Assembly: GCF_000409775.1 (NCBI RefSeq) | Contig: NZ_KE332377.1 | Coordinates: forward strand, 1 to 64,000 | Length of the DNA stretch: 64,000 nt | Source of the DNA: Litchfieldella anticariensis FP35 = DSM 16096 | GTDB lineage: Bacteria > Pseudomonadota > Gammaproteobacteria > Pseudomonadales > Halomonadaceae | Direction of reading: 5' to 3' | In this document: in pieces, positions 50,139 through 59,761 of the stretch | Position numbering within the stretch: the stretch's first letter is position 1 | Layout of the letters: every line of letters begins with the position of its first letter | Notes under the pieces: model-generated | Told to the model about the DNA's origin: nothing | What the model saw: the letters and a program-made list of their open reading frames with translations, nothing else | Databases searched by the model: none | Program-made: the position numbers and the translations under genes

Positions 50139-50900
50139 GTGCCAATGAATGACGAAGCGCTGTTGCGTTACAGTCGCCAGATCATGCTGGATGCCATCGA
50201 CATCGAAGGGCAAGAGAGACTGCTTGAAAGTCATGCATTGATCGTCGGTGCTGGTGGGCTGGGATCACCGGTAGCTCTCTATCTGGCAGCGGCCGGTGTG
50301 GGGCGTCTGACATTGGCTGATGCCGATGAGGTCGAACTGTCCAACCTGCAACGCCAGATCGCCCATACCCAGTCAGACTTGGGACGCAACAAGGCTGAAT
50401 CTGCTGGCGAGGCCGCTGTGGCACTCAATCCTGGCTGCAGGGTCCGCACCTTGACGACTCACCTTGAAGGCGAGCGCTTGGACACAGTGGTGGCGGAATG
50501 CGACTTGGTCCTCGACTGCACCGACCGCTTCTCCAGTCGCTACGCCATCAATCGTGCCTGCCAACTGGCTGGCAAACCATTGATTTCCGGTGCAGCGATC
50601 CGTTTCTCCGGGCAACTGGCAGTCTTCGACCCCCGCGACCCGAACAATCCATGCTATGCCTGCTTGTATCCACCAGGCGACGCTGGGGCCAATGATGACG
50701 AGTTGCGCTGTGCCGAAAACGGTGTAGTGGCGCCATTGGTGGGGTTGATCGGAAGCTTTCAAGCGTTGGAGGCAGTAAAACTGCTCAGTGGTGCTGGCCA
50801 GGTCCATCGTGGCTTGTCGACCTTCGATGGGCTGCACGGCGAATGGCGCCACTTCCGTGTGCGCCGTGACCCGGCCTGCCCGGTCTGCAGTGGCCGGTGA
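50139..50900 (+). CDS. moeB: ThiF/MoeB-family sulfur-carrier adenylyltransferase
   Basis: 253-residue E1-like enzyme that adenylates the C-terminal Gly of MoaD (molybdopterin synthesis) or ThiS. The ATP loop is IVGAGGLGSPVALYLAAAG; ELSNLQRQIAH and CDLVLDCTDRFSSRYAIN are conserved. Two Cys pairs (PCYAC and ACPVC) bind zinc. Most similar to MoeB by length; ThiF cannot be excluded. Molybdenum cofactor is needed by the formate dehydrogenase in this window. GTG at 50139 (GGGAG 8 bases upstream) or ATG at 50145 can be the start. Confidence 0.87.
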   Translation: MPMNDEALLRYSRQIMLDAIDIEGQERLLESHALIVGAGGLGSPVALYLAAAGVGRLTLADADEVELSNLQRQIAHTQSDLGRNKAESAGEAAVALNPGCRVRTLTTHLEGERLDTVVAECDLVLDCTDRFSSRYAINRACQLAGKPLISGAAIRFSGQLAVFDPRDPNNPCYACLYPPGDAGANDDELRCAENGVVAPLVGLIGSFQALEAVKLLSGAGQVHRGLSTFDGLHGEWRHFRVRRDPACPVCSGR

Positions 50901-51299
50901 CAGGCGGCCTCGGACCGCGAAGATACGGCGTTTTTGATTCTTACCGGTGCCATATGGGCTACCTTCCCAGTCATCTTGCCGAGTACTACCTCTTGGTGAT
51001 GGTCATTATTTGACGCCCTTTGTCGTTGGTAAGCGTCGTGATCGTCGCCCGCATCACATTGCTGGAGGCCTTTCTTTCAGCTGTAGAGCGCTATTGATAG
51101 GGTGTTGGATGAGATTGACATAGCCGCAAGGAAAACTATTTGTTATTGAATACTTGACATGGCAAGGTGGTTTGATGTCAGACTTGGATATCAAGAAAGG
51201 TCGATTTCATGGCTTTCTTCGCCATCTGCCGTGGTGAAAGAATTCAACAACAATAATCGGTAGACCGTTATGGTGCTGCCCATTGCAAGGATATCCTGT
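50901..51299. other. 399-base intergenic region before the polyamine cluster
   Basis: I see no supported gene here. A consensus-like TTGACA lies at 51154-51159 on the + strand, in an AT-rich stretch, but no convincing -10 follows at the right distance. It is the likely control region for the oxidoreductase-pot genes. Confidence 0.4.
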
Positions 51300-52592
51300 A
51301 TGACCCTTGCCACTCTCCTTCAGCGACCCGTTTCCTACTACCGCGATAGCATCGCGGTCACGCTTTCCCCGTGCCCCCTCCTGACGGTAGACGTTCGTGC
51401 CGATGTCTGTGTGATCGGTGGCGGCGTGACTGGCTGTTCTACTGCGCTGCACCTTGCCGAGCGTGGCTATTCGGTGGTGCTACTGGAGGCTGGAGAGATC
51501 GGTTACGGAGCGTCTGGGCGCAGTGGGGGGCAAATCCTGCCAGGGCTGGGTACGGATATCGCCACGGTGGAAAAAGCGTTAGGTCTGGAGCGCGCCCGCG
51601 AGATTTGGGAGATGAGTCGTGAGTCGGTGCGCTTGACCGCGTCATTGGTCCAACGACACGCGATTCCCTGTGATCTCGCCTGGGGGTATCTGCATGCCGC
51701 GGTCAAGCCACGTCATGTACGAGAACTCAAGGCTTTCCAGACCAGAATGGCCGAACGTTACGGCTATACGGCCATAGAGTGGCTGGAGGGCGATACTCTT
51801 CGGGAGCGCGTGGTGACCGAAGCCTATCCGGGCGCGCTGTTCGAGTCCGAAGGTGGCCACCTGCATCCCTTGAACTATACCTTGGGGCTAGCGCGGGCCG
51901 CGCAAGACGCCGGGGTCGCGATTCACGAACACAGCCCTGTCATCGAAGTGCGCCAGGGACAGCCCGTGCAGGCGATCACCCCAGGCGGCAAGGTGAGCGC
52001 CGATTTCCTGGTAGTGGCTACCAATGCCTACCTGCAAGGGCTGGTGCCGGAACTCGACGGCCGTATCATGCGTGCCGCCAATTACATGATCGCCACCCGG
52101 CCACTCTCGTCCGAACAGGTGGCCCGTGTCCTGCCCCGCAATGATGCCCTGGCCGATGCCAACTTCGTTCTCGACTATTATCGCTTGTCCGCCGATCGTC
52201 GCCTGATCTATGGCGGCGAGGTCAGTTACGACGGTCGTGAACCGCGTAACCTGCCGGCACGCATGGATGCCAAGATGACCCGCTTGTTTCCCGTACTCCA
52301 AGGGGTGGGAATCGATTACCGCTGGGGGGGCGAGGTCGCCATTACCCTCAACCGGGCTCCCGACTTTGGCCGTTTGGGACCTAACCTGTATTACGCCCAA
52401 GGCTACTCTGGGCACGGTATGTCGCTGGCTGGGTTGGCCGGCAAATTGCTGGCCGAAACCATTGCCGGTCAGAGCGAGCGTTTTGATGTATTCGCCGCCA
52501 TGCCTCACCGAGTCTTTCCTGGAGGCAAATGGCTGCGCACGCCGTTACTGGTCCTTGCGACCCAGTTCTACAAATTGCGTGATCGGCTGTAA
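51300..52592 (+). CDS. puuB: FAD-dependent oxidoreductase, gamma-glutamylputrescine oxidase type
   Basis: 430-residue DAO-family flavoprotein. The FAD site is VCVIGGGVTGCSTALHLAERG with the ribose-binding Glu in VVLLEAGEIGYGASGRSGG. GGHLHPLNYTLGLARAA and YYAQGYSGHGMSLAGLAGKL are typical of PuuB-like enzymes, which oxidise gamma-glutamylputrescine to the aldehyde. A paralogue of equal length lies at 58201; the two flank the transporter and ligase genes. I chose the ATG at 51300 (MTLATLLQRPVSYYRDS), as it aligns with the paralogue; AAGGA lies 9 bases upstream, and an ATG at 51270 is in frame. Confidence 0.85.
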   Translation: MTLATLLQRPVSYYRDSIAVTLSPCPLLTVDVRADVCVIGGGVTGCSTALHLAERGYSVVLLEAGEIGYGASGRSGGQILPGLGTDIATVEKALGLERAREIWEMSRESVRLTASLVQRHAIPCDLAWGYLHAAVKPRHVRELKAFQTRMAERYGYTAIEWLEGDTLRERVVTEAYPGALFESEGGHLHPLNYTLGLARAAQDAGVAIHEHSPVIEVRQGQPVQAITPGGKVSADFLVVATNAYLQGLVPELDGRIMRAANYMIATRPLSSEQVARVLPRNDALADANFVLDYYRLSADRRLIYGGEVSYDGREPRNLPARMDAKMTRLFPVLQGVGIDYRWGGEVAITLNRAPDFGRLGPNLYYAQGYSGHGMSLAGLAGKLLAETIAGQSERFDVFAAMPHRVFPGGKWLRTPLLVLATQFYKLRDRL

Positions 52593-52637
52593 GAGCCAAG
52601 GGTGGCCCTGATGTCGACGAAACAGGAGAGTGGAACC

Positions 52638-53780
52638 ATGACCCCTTCCACCATGGCGCCCGACACGGGCACTCGAGAGCCGGGCACGGCGCAGGCACGC
52701 GACATCGACAGGCGTGATGTTCGCCAAGCGTCATCGATCGATTTGCGGGGGCTGCACAAGCGGTTCGGCAAGACCACGATCGCTCTGGATGGCGTCGACC
52801 TGACCATCGAAGCCGGTGAGTTCTTCACCCTGCTGGGCCCCTCTGGATGCGGAAAGACGACGCTACTGCGCATCCTGGCCGGTCTCGAGGAACCCGATGC
52901 CGGGAGCTTGAGAATCGGCGACCGCGATATCACCGATACTCCGCCGCATAAGCGCAGCGTCAACACTGTCTTTCAATCCTACGCTCTTTTTCCGCATCTC
53001 TCAGTGCGCGATAACCTGGCCTTCGGCCTGCGCATGCAGGGTATCCCCCTTGAACAGCGCAAGGCCAAGGTTGCTGAGATCGCTGATTTCATTCAACTAG
53101 GCGATCTGGTCGAGCGGCGCGTCGACCGGCTATCGGGAGGGCAACGGCAACGCATCGCCTTGGCCCGTGCCTTGATTTGCGAGCCCAACGTGCTGCTGCT
53201 GGACGAGCCGTTATCGGCGCTCGATGCCGGTCTGCGGGGTCAGCTTCAGGTGGAGCTGCAGCGCATCCAGAAGCGTCTTGGCATGACCTTCGTCTTCGTG
53301 ACGCACGATCAGGACGAAGCCATGGTGATGTCGGACCGAATCGCGGTGCTCGACAGCGGTATCATCCAGCAGGTGGGCACGCCTAGCGAAGTCTACGAAC
53401 ATCCGGTCAATGCCTTCGTCGCCCGCTTCATGGGGCATGACAACCTGTTCGCCATCCAGCGCAGTGCCGACAACTGGGTGGATACAGACCTAGGGCGTCT
53501 GCAACTCGATCCTGCCCAGCAGCGATCCGAACAGCAGGGGTGGCTACTCATTCGTCCCGAGACGCTGGAGCTGGGGGGCGATGTGCCCGCGGGCTACAAC
53601 CGGCTCGAAGGGATCGTAAAGGAGCGGCTCTACCGTGGTAGCCGCATCGAGTACCGCCTGGAAGTCAATGGCGTGACGCTGATGGCGGTGGCCAGTAACC
53701 TGGGGCAGCGGCTGCATGCGGTGGACGACCGGGTCACGATCAGTGTCTGTCCCGAAGACCTCGTTCGAGTCGCTGCCTAG
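52638..53780 (+). CDS. potA: Spermidine/putrescine ABC transporter ATPase
   Basis: 380 residues. The ABC domain has Walker A GPSGCGKTT, a Q-loop in VFQSYALFPHL, the signature RLSGGQRQRIALARAL and Walker B VLLLDEPLSALD. The C-terminal TOBE region starts around GWLLIRPETLEL and gives the regulatory domain. It energises PotBC. The ATG at 52638 lies 9 bases after AGGAG; earlier in-frame starts at 52602 (GTG) and 52611 lack one. The first 35 residues before the ABC domain are low in conservation. Confidence 0.93.
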   Translation: MTPSTMAPDTGTREPGTAQARDIDRRDVRQASSIDLRGLHKRFGKTTIALDGVDLTIEAGEFFTLLGPSGCGKTTLLRILAGLEEPDAGSLRIGDRDITDTPPHKRSVNTVFQSYALFPHLSVRDNLAFGLRMQGIPLEQRKAKVAEIADFIQLGDLVERRVDRLSGGQRQRIALARALICEPNVLLLDEPLSALDAGLRGQLQVELQRIQKRLGMTFVFVTHDQDEAMVMSDRIAVLDSGIIQQVGTPSEVYEHPVNAFVARFMGHDNLFAIQRSADNWVDTDLGRLQLDPAQQRSEQQGWLLIRPETLELGGDVPAGYNRLEGIVKERLYRGSRIEYRLEVNGVTLMAVASNLGQRLHAVDDRVTISVCPEDLVRVAA

Positions 53781-53790
53781 GAGATCACGC

Positions 53791-54708
53791 ATGGCTGAGA
53801 CAAGTATGGCGTTACGCAGCCGCGCCTTGGTTGCTGAGTCCCGTCATCTGCTGTTCACGGTGGCGCCCGGCGCAATCTGGATCTTCGTATTTCTGGTCCT
53901 GCCCAGTGCCTATTTGATGGGCGTGGCCTTCATGACCACCGGTCCTTACGGTCTACCCGAGATGCCGCTTTCACTGGACTCGTTCCGGCGCCTGGCAGGT
54001 TTCGGTTTTCTCGGTTGGAGCCCGGGCAATCTCTATACCTTGCTGCGCTCACTGTGGCAGACGCTGGTGTCGACCGCGTTGGTGGTAGTGATCGCTTATC
54101 CGATCGCCTATTACATTACTACCTGCCGCGAAAAGTGGCGACCGATCATGCTGTTGGTCGTCGTGGTGCCGTCCTGGACCAATCAGGTGATCCGGACCTT
54201 TGGCTGGATGAACCTGCTGGCACCGGGGACACCGCTTGCCGGCCTGGCCGAGTCGGTGGGGCTGATCAACCCCAACATGGGGCTTTATCCCTCCAATTTC
54301 GCGGTAACCCTGGGGCTGGTCTACAACTTCCTGCCATTCATGGTGTTACCGTTATATGCCGCCTTCGAGAAACTCGACACGGCGCAGGTGCAAGCTGCCC
54401 AGGATCTCTACGCTTCGCCGGTACGCGCTTTCTGGCATGCGGTGTTTCCCCAGACCTTGCCGGGATTGCTGGCGGGAACGGTGCTGGTGGCAATTCCCGC
54501 TTTCGGCATGTACGTGATTCCCGAACTGCTGGGGGGTGGTAAGGGCATGATGCTGGGCAATCTGGTGGCCAACCAGTTCGCCGGCAGTGCCAACTGGCCG
54601 TTGGGTGCCGCTGGCGCGATCCTGATGCTGATCGCCACCTTCATTGGATTGTTCGCCATGCGGCGTGTTGGCAAGCGCCTGGGCGGCGGCGAGGAGGTGG
54701 TGATATGA
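53791..54708 (+). CDS. potB: Polyamine ABC transporter permease PotB
   Basis: 305-residue inner-membrane permease with about six helices. The EAA-like loop that contacts the ATPase is around LDTAQVQAAQDLYASPVRAFWHAVFPQ. VVVVPSWTNQVIRTFGWMNLL is typical for PotB/PotH. The ATG at 53791 follows TAGGAG and lies 10 bases after potA; the frame is open upstream within potA. The stop overlaps potC in ATGA. Confidence 0.94.
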   Translation: MAETSMALRSRALVAESRHLLFTVAPGAIWIFVFLVLPSAYLMGVAFMTTGPYGLPEMPLSLDSFRRLAGFGFLGWSPGNLYTLLRSLWQTLVSTALVVVIAYPIAYYITTCREKWRPIMLLVVVVPSWTNQVIRTFGWMNLLAPGTPLAGLAESVGLINPNMGLYPSNFAVTLGLVYNFLPFMVLPLYAAFEKLDTAQVQAAQDLYASPVRAFWHAVFPQTLPGLLAGTVLVAIPAFGMYVIPELLGGGKGMMLGNLVANQFAGSANWPLGAAGAILMLIATFIGLFAMRRVGKRLGGGEEVVI

Positions 54709-55502
54709 AAAAGCGCACGCTGCAACGCGGCCTGGGTGTCTTCTGGTGGCTGACCCTTGTATTCCTTTACCTGCCGTTGGTAGTGGTGATGGTGTTTTCC
54801 TTCAACTCCGCCAACAGCGCCGCCCATTTCACCGGTATCTCGCTACGCTGGTATCGGCGCCTGCTGGGCAACGAGGAGATTCTATCGGCGTTCGCCAACA
54901 GTATGGTCCTGGCGATCACATCATCGGTGATTGCGCTGGTGATCGGCTGCTTGATCGGTTACGGCATGTACCGCCATCGTCATCGCAAGCTTGGCTGGCT
55001 GATCGTATTGATCTATCTACCGATAGTGCTGCCGGACATCGTCTTCGGTATCTCCGAAATGACCTTTTTCGTTCAGATCCACCGCCTGACCGGCATATTG
55101 CAGCCCGGCATCGAGACCATGATCATCGCCCATGTGACCTTCCAGATACCGTTCGTGGCGCTGATCGTCTATTCGCGCTTCGTCGGTCTCGACCCCTCGT
55201 TGTTCGAAGCAGCCAAGGATCTGTATGCCTCGCCATGGCAACGTGCGCTGCACTTCATGTTGCCGACCATCAAGCCGGCATTGCTCTCGGCCTTTTTCCT
55301 GTCGTTCACACTGTCGATCGATGACTTCGTGATCAGCTTCTTTACCGCCGGCCCTGAGAGTGCAACCTTGCCGATCTACATCTGGGGGGCGATCAAGAAG
55401 GGGGTGTCACCCGAAATCAATGCCATTGCCACACTGATGATTGGTGCGGTGGCGATTGCCGCTGTGTTGAGTTTGATATTCAGCTACCGCCGGCAGCGCT
55501 AG
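54705..55502 (+). CDS. potC: Polyamine ABC transporter permease PotC
   Basis: 265-residue partner permease with about six helices. The EAA-like loop is DPSLFEAAKDLYASPWQRALHFMLPTIKPAL. WWLTLVFLYLPLVVVMVFSFN at the start and SFTLSIDDFVISFF near the end are PotC/PotI features. The start overlaps potB. A stable GC hairpin (55487-55510) covers the end of the gene and the space before potD. Confidence 0.94.
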   Translation: MKKRTLQRGLGVFWWLTLVFLYLPLVVVMVFSFNSANSAAHFTGISLRWYRRLLGNEEILSAFANSMVLAITSSVIALVIGCLIGYGMYRHRHRKLGWLIVLIYLPIVLPDIVFGISEMTFFVQIHRLTGILQPGIETMIIAHVTFQIPFVALIVYSRFVGLDPSLFEAAKDLYASPWQRALHFMLPTIKPALLSAFFLSFTLSIDDFVISFFTAGPESATLPIYIWGAIKKGVSPEINAIATLMIGAVAIAAVLSLIFSYRRQR

Positions 55503-55510
55503 GCCGGCGG
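55487..55510 (+). terminator. GC hairpin at the potC-potD boundary
   Basis: CCGCCGGC (55487-55494) pairs perfectly with GCCGGCGG (55503-55510) around an 8-base loop that includes the potC stop. There is no T-run, so it may instead protect or process the mRNA and let PotD be made in a different amount. Confidence 0.4.
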
Positions 55511-55544
55511 AATCATACCAAAGGGGATCAAAGGAGAGCGAATC

Positions 55545-56609
55545 ATGAAAACAATCACGACGGGGTTGGCCGTTTCCCTAAGCGGCTTGTTGTTGGCGGG
55601 AACGGTGCAGGCCCAGGAGAACAAGCTGTACCTGTTCAACTGGACGGAATACATGGACCCGGCGATCATCACGGCCTTCGAGGAGAAGTATGATGTCGAT
55701 GTGGTGCAGAATTACTTCAACTCCCTGCCGGAAATGTTTGCCAAGCTCAACGCTGGCGGTGTCTCCCAGTACGACATCATCGTGCCGTCCAACTATTATG
55801 TGCCGCGCCTGATCGAGACGGGCCTGGTGCAGCCGCTCGACAAGTCGAAGCTTTCGAACCTGGATAACGTGATGGAGCGGTTCCGTGACCCGGCGTACGA
55901 TCCGGGTGGTGAATACACCGCGCCCTATCAATGGGGAACGACGGGGATCATCTACAACACCGAGACGTTCCCTGATGCTCCAAAGAGTTGGTCGCTCTTG
56001 TTCGACAGCGAGGTCAATCCGAGTCATCCCTTCGCACTAATGGGTGATGGCCAGGTCAGCATGGGGGCGGCGTGTGCCTACCTAGGGCATGGCTATGATT
56101 GCACTGACATGGATGCCTGGCGTGAGGCGGCACGCTTGCTGATCGAGACCAAGGGCCGCAACAACTTCAGTGGTTTTTCCGATGGCACACCCGCCCTGCA
56201 GCAGGTGGCTCGCGGCGTGACGCATGTCGCCCTCAGTTACAACGGCGACTACCTGTTCTTCAAGGATGAGGATCCAGAGACCTTCGCCACCATTGACTTC
56301 ATGCTGCCCGACGAAGGCGCGGAAATGTGGGTCGATTCCATGATGATTCCGTCCGAAGCACCGAACCCCGATATGGCGCATAAATTCATCGATTTCATCC
56401 TCGATGCCGAGATCGGCGCTCAACTCTCCAACTACAACTACTATTCCAGCCCCAATGCAGCGGCCAAGCCTCACCTAGACGAGGTGCTGACCGAGCCGCC
56501 GGTGCAACCCAGCGAGGAGGATATGGAGCGGCTGCGTTTTACACCCAGTCTTTCCGGCGAGCAGCTTCAGACCTTCCAGCAGCTCTGGTCTGAGGTTCAG
56601 GCTCGCTGA
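55545..56609 (+). CDS. potD: Polyamine ABC transporter periplasmic binding protein
   Basis: 354 residues with a Sec signal peptide ending at VQAQ-EN (about 24). The mature protein is a PotD/PotF-type binding protein: KLYLFNWTEYMDPAIITAFEEKY, YDIIVPSNYYVPRLI, APYQWGTTGIIYN and MIPSEAPNPDMAHKFIDFIL are familiar. Acidic and aromatic residues in these segments bind the polyamine amines. Whether it prefers putrescine or spermidine cannot be told. The ATG at 55545 follows AAAGGAGAG. It lies 42 bases after potC. Confidence 0.94.
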   Translation: MKTITTGLAVSLSGLLLAGTVQAQENKLYLFNWTEYMDPAIITAFEEKYDVDVVQNYFNSLPEMFAKLNAGGVSQYDIIVPSNYYVPRLIETGLVQPLDKSKLSNLDNVMERFRDPAYDPGGEYTAPYQWGTTGIIYNTETFPDAPKSWSLLFDSEVNPSHPFALMGDGQVSMGAACAYLGHGYDCTDMDAWREAARLLIETKGRNNFSGFSDGTPALQQVARGVTHVALSYNGDYLFFKDEDPETFATIDFMLPDEGAEMWVDSMMIPSEAPNPDMAHKFIDFILDAEIGAQLSNYNYYSSPNAAAKPHLDEVLTEPPVQPSEEDMERLRFTPSLSGEQLQTFQQLWSEVQAR

Positions 56610-56692
56610 GCGATCGGTTCCGGACTCACTGGAACCAGGGGTGATGCAGCCCGGAGCGGTATCACCCCATGCTGTCCATCAAGGAATCCCGT

Positions 56693-58060
56693 ATGAGTAA
56701 CCGTCAAGACGAGCCAGGGCTGAATGACTGGTTCAATGCCCACGGCATCACCGAAGTGGAATGTTTGGTCACGGATCTGACCGGCATTCTCAAGGGCAAG
56801 ATCATGCCCGCCAACAAGTACCTTAACGGAGGCCGGCCACGACTGCCGGATTCGATCTTCATCCAGACCGTCACCGGGGGGTATCCGGACGATGAAGACA
56901 TCCGCTTCTGGAACCCCGCCGAACGGGACATGGAACTGATTCCTGACCCGCAGGCTGTCTATCTGGTGCCTTGGGCGGAGGATCCCACGGCCCAGATCAT
57001 TCACGATTGCTACTATCTGACTGGTGAGCCGGTGGAACTGTCGCCGCGCCATGTTCTCAAGCGGGTGCTGGATCTCTATGCGGCACGTGGCTGGAAGCCC
57101 GTAGTCGCGCCAGAGGTGGAGTTCTACCTGGTCAAGACCAACACTGACTCCGACTATCCCCTCGAACCGCCAATCGGTCGTTCAGGGCGCCAGGAAAGCA
57201 GTCGTCAGTCGTTTTCCATCGATGCAGTCAATGAATTCGATCCGTTATTCGAGGAGATGTACGACTACTGCGAGGCCATGGATCTCGACCTGGATACCTT
57301 GATCCACGAGGAAGGCGCCGGTCAGATGGAGGTCAACTTCCAGCATGGCGACCCATTGACCTTGGCCGATCAGGTGGTGATGTTCAAGCGTACGCTACGT
57401 GAGACGGCGTTGCGCCACGACATGTATGCGACCTTCATGGCCAAGCCGATGGCCAACGAGCCGGGCAGCTCCATGCATATTCATCAGAGTCTGATGGATC
57501 TCGATAACGAGCATAACGTATTCGCTGGAGATGATGGGCAACCTAGCCGTTTGTTCCATCATTTCATTGGCGGTCTTCAGAAGTACCTGCCGGCGGCGAT
57601 GCCGTTCTTTGCACCCAACGTCAACTCCTATCGTCGTTTGATGCGCAGCGAACACAGCGGTTCGGCGCCGGTCAACGTGGAGTGGGGGTTGGATAACCGC
57701 ACCGTAGGCTTGCGGGTGCCGGTATCGTCGCCGCAGGGCACTCGGGTCGAGAACCGACTGGCCGGGGCCGATGCCAACCCCTATCTGGTCATGGCGGCAT
57801 CGCTTGCCTGTGGCTACCTGGGCATGCTCAGCCAGATCGAACCTCGTCCTCCGATGGTAGGCTCGGCCTGGTCAGGGGGCGACAAACTGCCCGATGATAT
57901 TGGACCGGCGTTGGACGCCTTGCATGCTTGCAAGCCGTTGGCTGACCTGCTGGGAGAACGCTTCACCAATAGCTATCTGGCAGTCAAGCGGGCCGAGCAC
58001 AAGGCGTACTTCCAGGTCATCAGTTCCTGGGAGCGTGAACATCTGCTGCTGAGAGTTTGA
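56693..58060 (+). CDS. puuA: Glutamine-synthetase-like gamma-glutamylpolyamine synthetase
   Basis: 455-residue member of the glutamine synthetase family in the PuuA/SpuI branch. It ligates glutamate to putrescine or related amines with ATP. Motifs: VAPEVEFYLV and HEEGAGQMEVNF (metal-binding acidic residues), NEPGSSMHIHQSL (ATP/Glu site), and NRLAGADANPYLVMAASL. The tyrosine-adenylylation loop of classical GlnA is not evident. I chose the ATG at 56693 (MSNRQDEPG), with AAGGA 11 bases upstream. It stands between potD and the second oxidoreductase, which would use its product. Confidence 0.92.
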   Translation: MSNRQDEPGLNDWFNAHGITEVECLVTDLTGILKGKIMPANKYLNGGRPRLPDSIFIQTVTGGYPDDEDIRFWNPAERDMELIPDPQAVYLVPWAEDPTAQIIHDCYYLTGEPVELSPRHVLKRVLDLYAARGWKPVVAPEVEFYLVKTNTDSDYPLEPPIGRSGRQESSRQSFSIDAVNEFDPLFEEMYDYCEAMDLDLDTLIHEEGAGQMEVNFQHGDPLTLADQVVMFKRTLRETALRHDMYATFMAKPMANEPGSSMHIHQSLMDLDNEHNVFAGDDGQPSRLFHHFIGGLQKYLPAAMPFFAPNVNSYRRLMRSEHSGSAPVNVEWGLDNRTVGLRVPVSSPQGTRVENRLAGADANPYLVMAASLACGYLGMLSQIEPRPPMVGSAWSGGDKLPDDIGPALDALHACKPLADLLGERFTNSYLAVKRAEHKAYFQVISSWEREHLLLRV

Positions 58061-58116
58061 TGTCCTGTCATCGACGCATGGTGGCAACCACAAGTCATTA
58101 TGCGTGGTGAGTATTA

Positions 58117-58149
58117 TATACCAGTATGTTGCGTGTTTACTGTGGTATA
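58117..58149. promoter_or_regulatory. Dyad upstream of the second oxidoreductase
   Basis: TATACCA (58117-58123) and TGGTATA (58143-58149) are perfect inverted repeats 19 bases apart, 51 bases before the next start. The size and place fit an operator, but no known consensus is matched and the cognate regulator is not in the window. Confidence 0.35.
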
Positions 58150-58200
58150 GCGTAATATCGCCTCAGTTTTGTTGAATAAAATAAACATTCGGAGGCTTCC

Positions 58201-59493
58201 ATGAGCATGACTTCAGTTACTCAGCACGTGGCGTCCTACTATGCAGCCTCGGCCAACCCTGGCCCGTCGCGCCCGGCTTTGGAGGGTGAGATCCGGTGTG
58301 ATGTCTGTGTCGTGGGAGCCGGTTTTACCGGTATCTCCTCAGCGCTGCATTTGGCCGAGAAGGGGGCCAAGGTCGTGGTGCTGGAAGCTGCTCGGGTCGG
58401 ATATGGGGCCTCGGGACGTAACGGTGGGCAGATCGTCAATAGCTACAGCCGCGACATGGACGTGATCGAAGCCAAATACGGTACCGAGACGGCGCGTGCA
58501 CTGGGTGATATGGCCTTCGAGGGCAATCGCATCATTCGCGAGCGAATTGCGCAGTACGCTATCCAGTGCGATCTCAAGGATGGCAACCTGTTTGCCGCCT
58601 GCAATGCCAAGCAACTCATGGCATTGATCGAGCACAAGTCGCTGTGGGAACGCTTTGGTCATGACCGTCTCGAGTTGCTGGAAGGTCGGGAATGTCGCCG
58701 TGAAGTTGGTACGGATCGCTATGTTGGCGCCCTGGTCGATCACTCTGGCGGTCATCTTCATCCGCTCAACCTGGTGCTGGGCCAGGCCGCAGCCTTCGAG
58801 TCGCTGGGTGGGGTGATTCATGAACAAACGCCAGTCACCGAACTGATTCACGGCGAGCCGGTCCGGTTGCGTACGCCACAGGGCATGGTGAGTGCCGAGC
58901 GAGTGGTACTGGCCGGCAATGCCTATATGAACAAGCTGATCCCTCCGCTTGAAGGTAAGGCCATGCCCTGCGGTACCCAGATCGTTACCACCGAGCCACT
59001 CGATGAAGCGGTGGCGCGCGAGCTGTTACCGAACGACATGGCGGTGGAAGACTGTAATTACCTGCTCGATTATTTTCGCCTGTCCGCGGATCGCCGCCTG
59101 ATCTATGGCGGGGGTGTCAATTACGGTGGACAAGATCCCTCGAGCATCGAAAGTGTGATTCGACCCAAGCTCGAAACCACGTTCCCCCAACTCAAGGGGG
59201 TGAAGATCGACTACGCGTGGAGCGGTAACTTCCTGCTGATGCTCAACCGTCTACCGCATTTCGGGGTGCTCAACGGAAATGTCTATTACGCACAGGGCTA
59301 TTCCGGGCATGGTGTCACCTGTTCACACTTGGCAGGTCGCCTGATCGCCGAGGTCATGAACGGGCAAAGCGAGCGTTTCGATGCCTTTGCCGGCTTGCCG
59401 CACCTACCGTTCCCTGGAGGGCGGATATTGCGTGTACCGCTATCGGCCATGGGGGCCTGGTATTATCGGACGAGAGATGCACTGGGGGTATGA
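58201..59493 (+). CDS. puuB: FAD-dependent oxidoreductase, second gamma-glutamylputrescine oxidase type
   Basis: 430-residue paralogue of the gene at 51300. FAD loop VCVVGAGFTGISSALHLAEKG, then VVVLEAARVGYGASGRNGGQIVNSY, GGHLHPLNLVLGQAAAF and YYAQGYSGHGVTCSHLAGRL. It probably oxidises gamma-glutamylated polyamine made by the upstream ligase. The two paralogues may differ in substrate, for example putrescine versus another diamine. The ATG at 58201 follows CGGAGGC. The 140-base gap to puuA and the dyad suggest it can be transcribed on its own. Confidence 0.88.
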   Translation: MSMTSVTQHVASYYAASANPGPSRPALEGEIRCDVCVVGAGFTGISSALHLAEKGAKVVVLEAARVGYGASGRNGGQIVNSYSRDMDVIEAKYGTETARALGDMAFEGNRIIRERIAQYAIQCDLKDGNLFAACNAKQLMALIEHKSLWERFGHDRLELLEGRECRREVGTDRYVGALVDHSGGHLHPLNLVLGQAAAFESLGGVIHEQTPVTELIHGEPVRLRTPQGMVSAERVVLAGNAYMNKLIPPLEGKAMPCGTQIVTTEPLDEAVARELLPNDMAVEDCNYLLDYFRLSADRRLIYGGGVNYGGQDPSSIESVIRPKLETTFPQLKGVKIDYAWSGNFLLMLNRLPHFGVLNGNVYYAQGYSGHGVTCSHLAGRLIAEVMNGQSERFDAFAGLPHLPFPGGRILRVPLSAMGAWYYRTRDALGV

Positions 59494-59761
59494 TGGAGCT
59501 GTCTGGATCTAGCGACACGTCTTCCATGATTGTGAAAACAGTGTTCAAAAACTACTGCCTGGTCTTCCTGGCTGGACCGAGACGGTTATACTTCGTGCAA
59601 TTCTCATCATGAATGCGCTGATGCCGGATGCATCATTCGTCATTCACTACCTAGTCTTCACCGCTTGGAGTCGACGCTTCCGATAAGAGTGGATAGGCGT
59701 GCTACATGGCGTGGCAAGCTGCCCGAGACAGTGATGTCGTGATGCATCAAGGAGGCGGACG

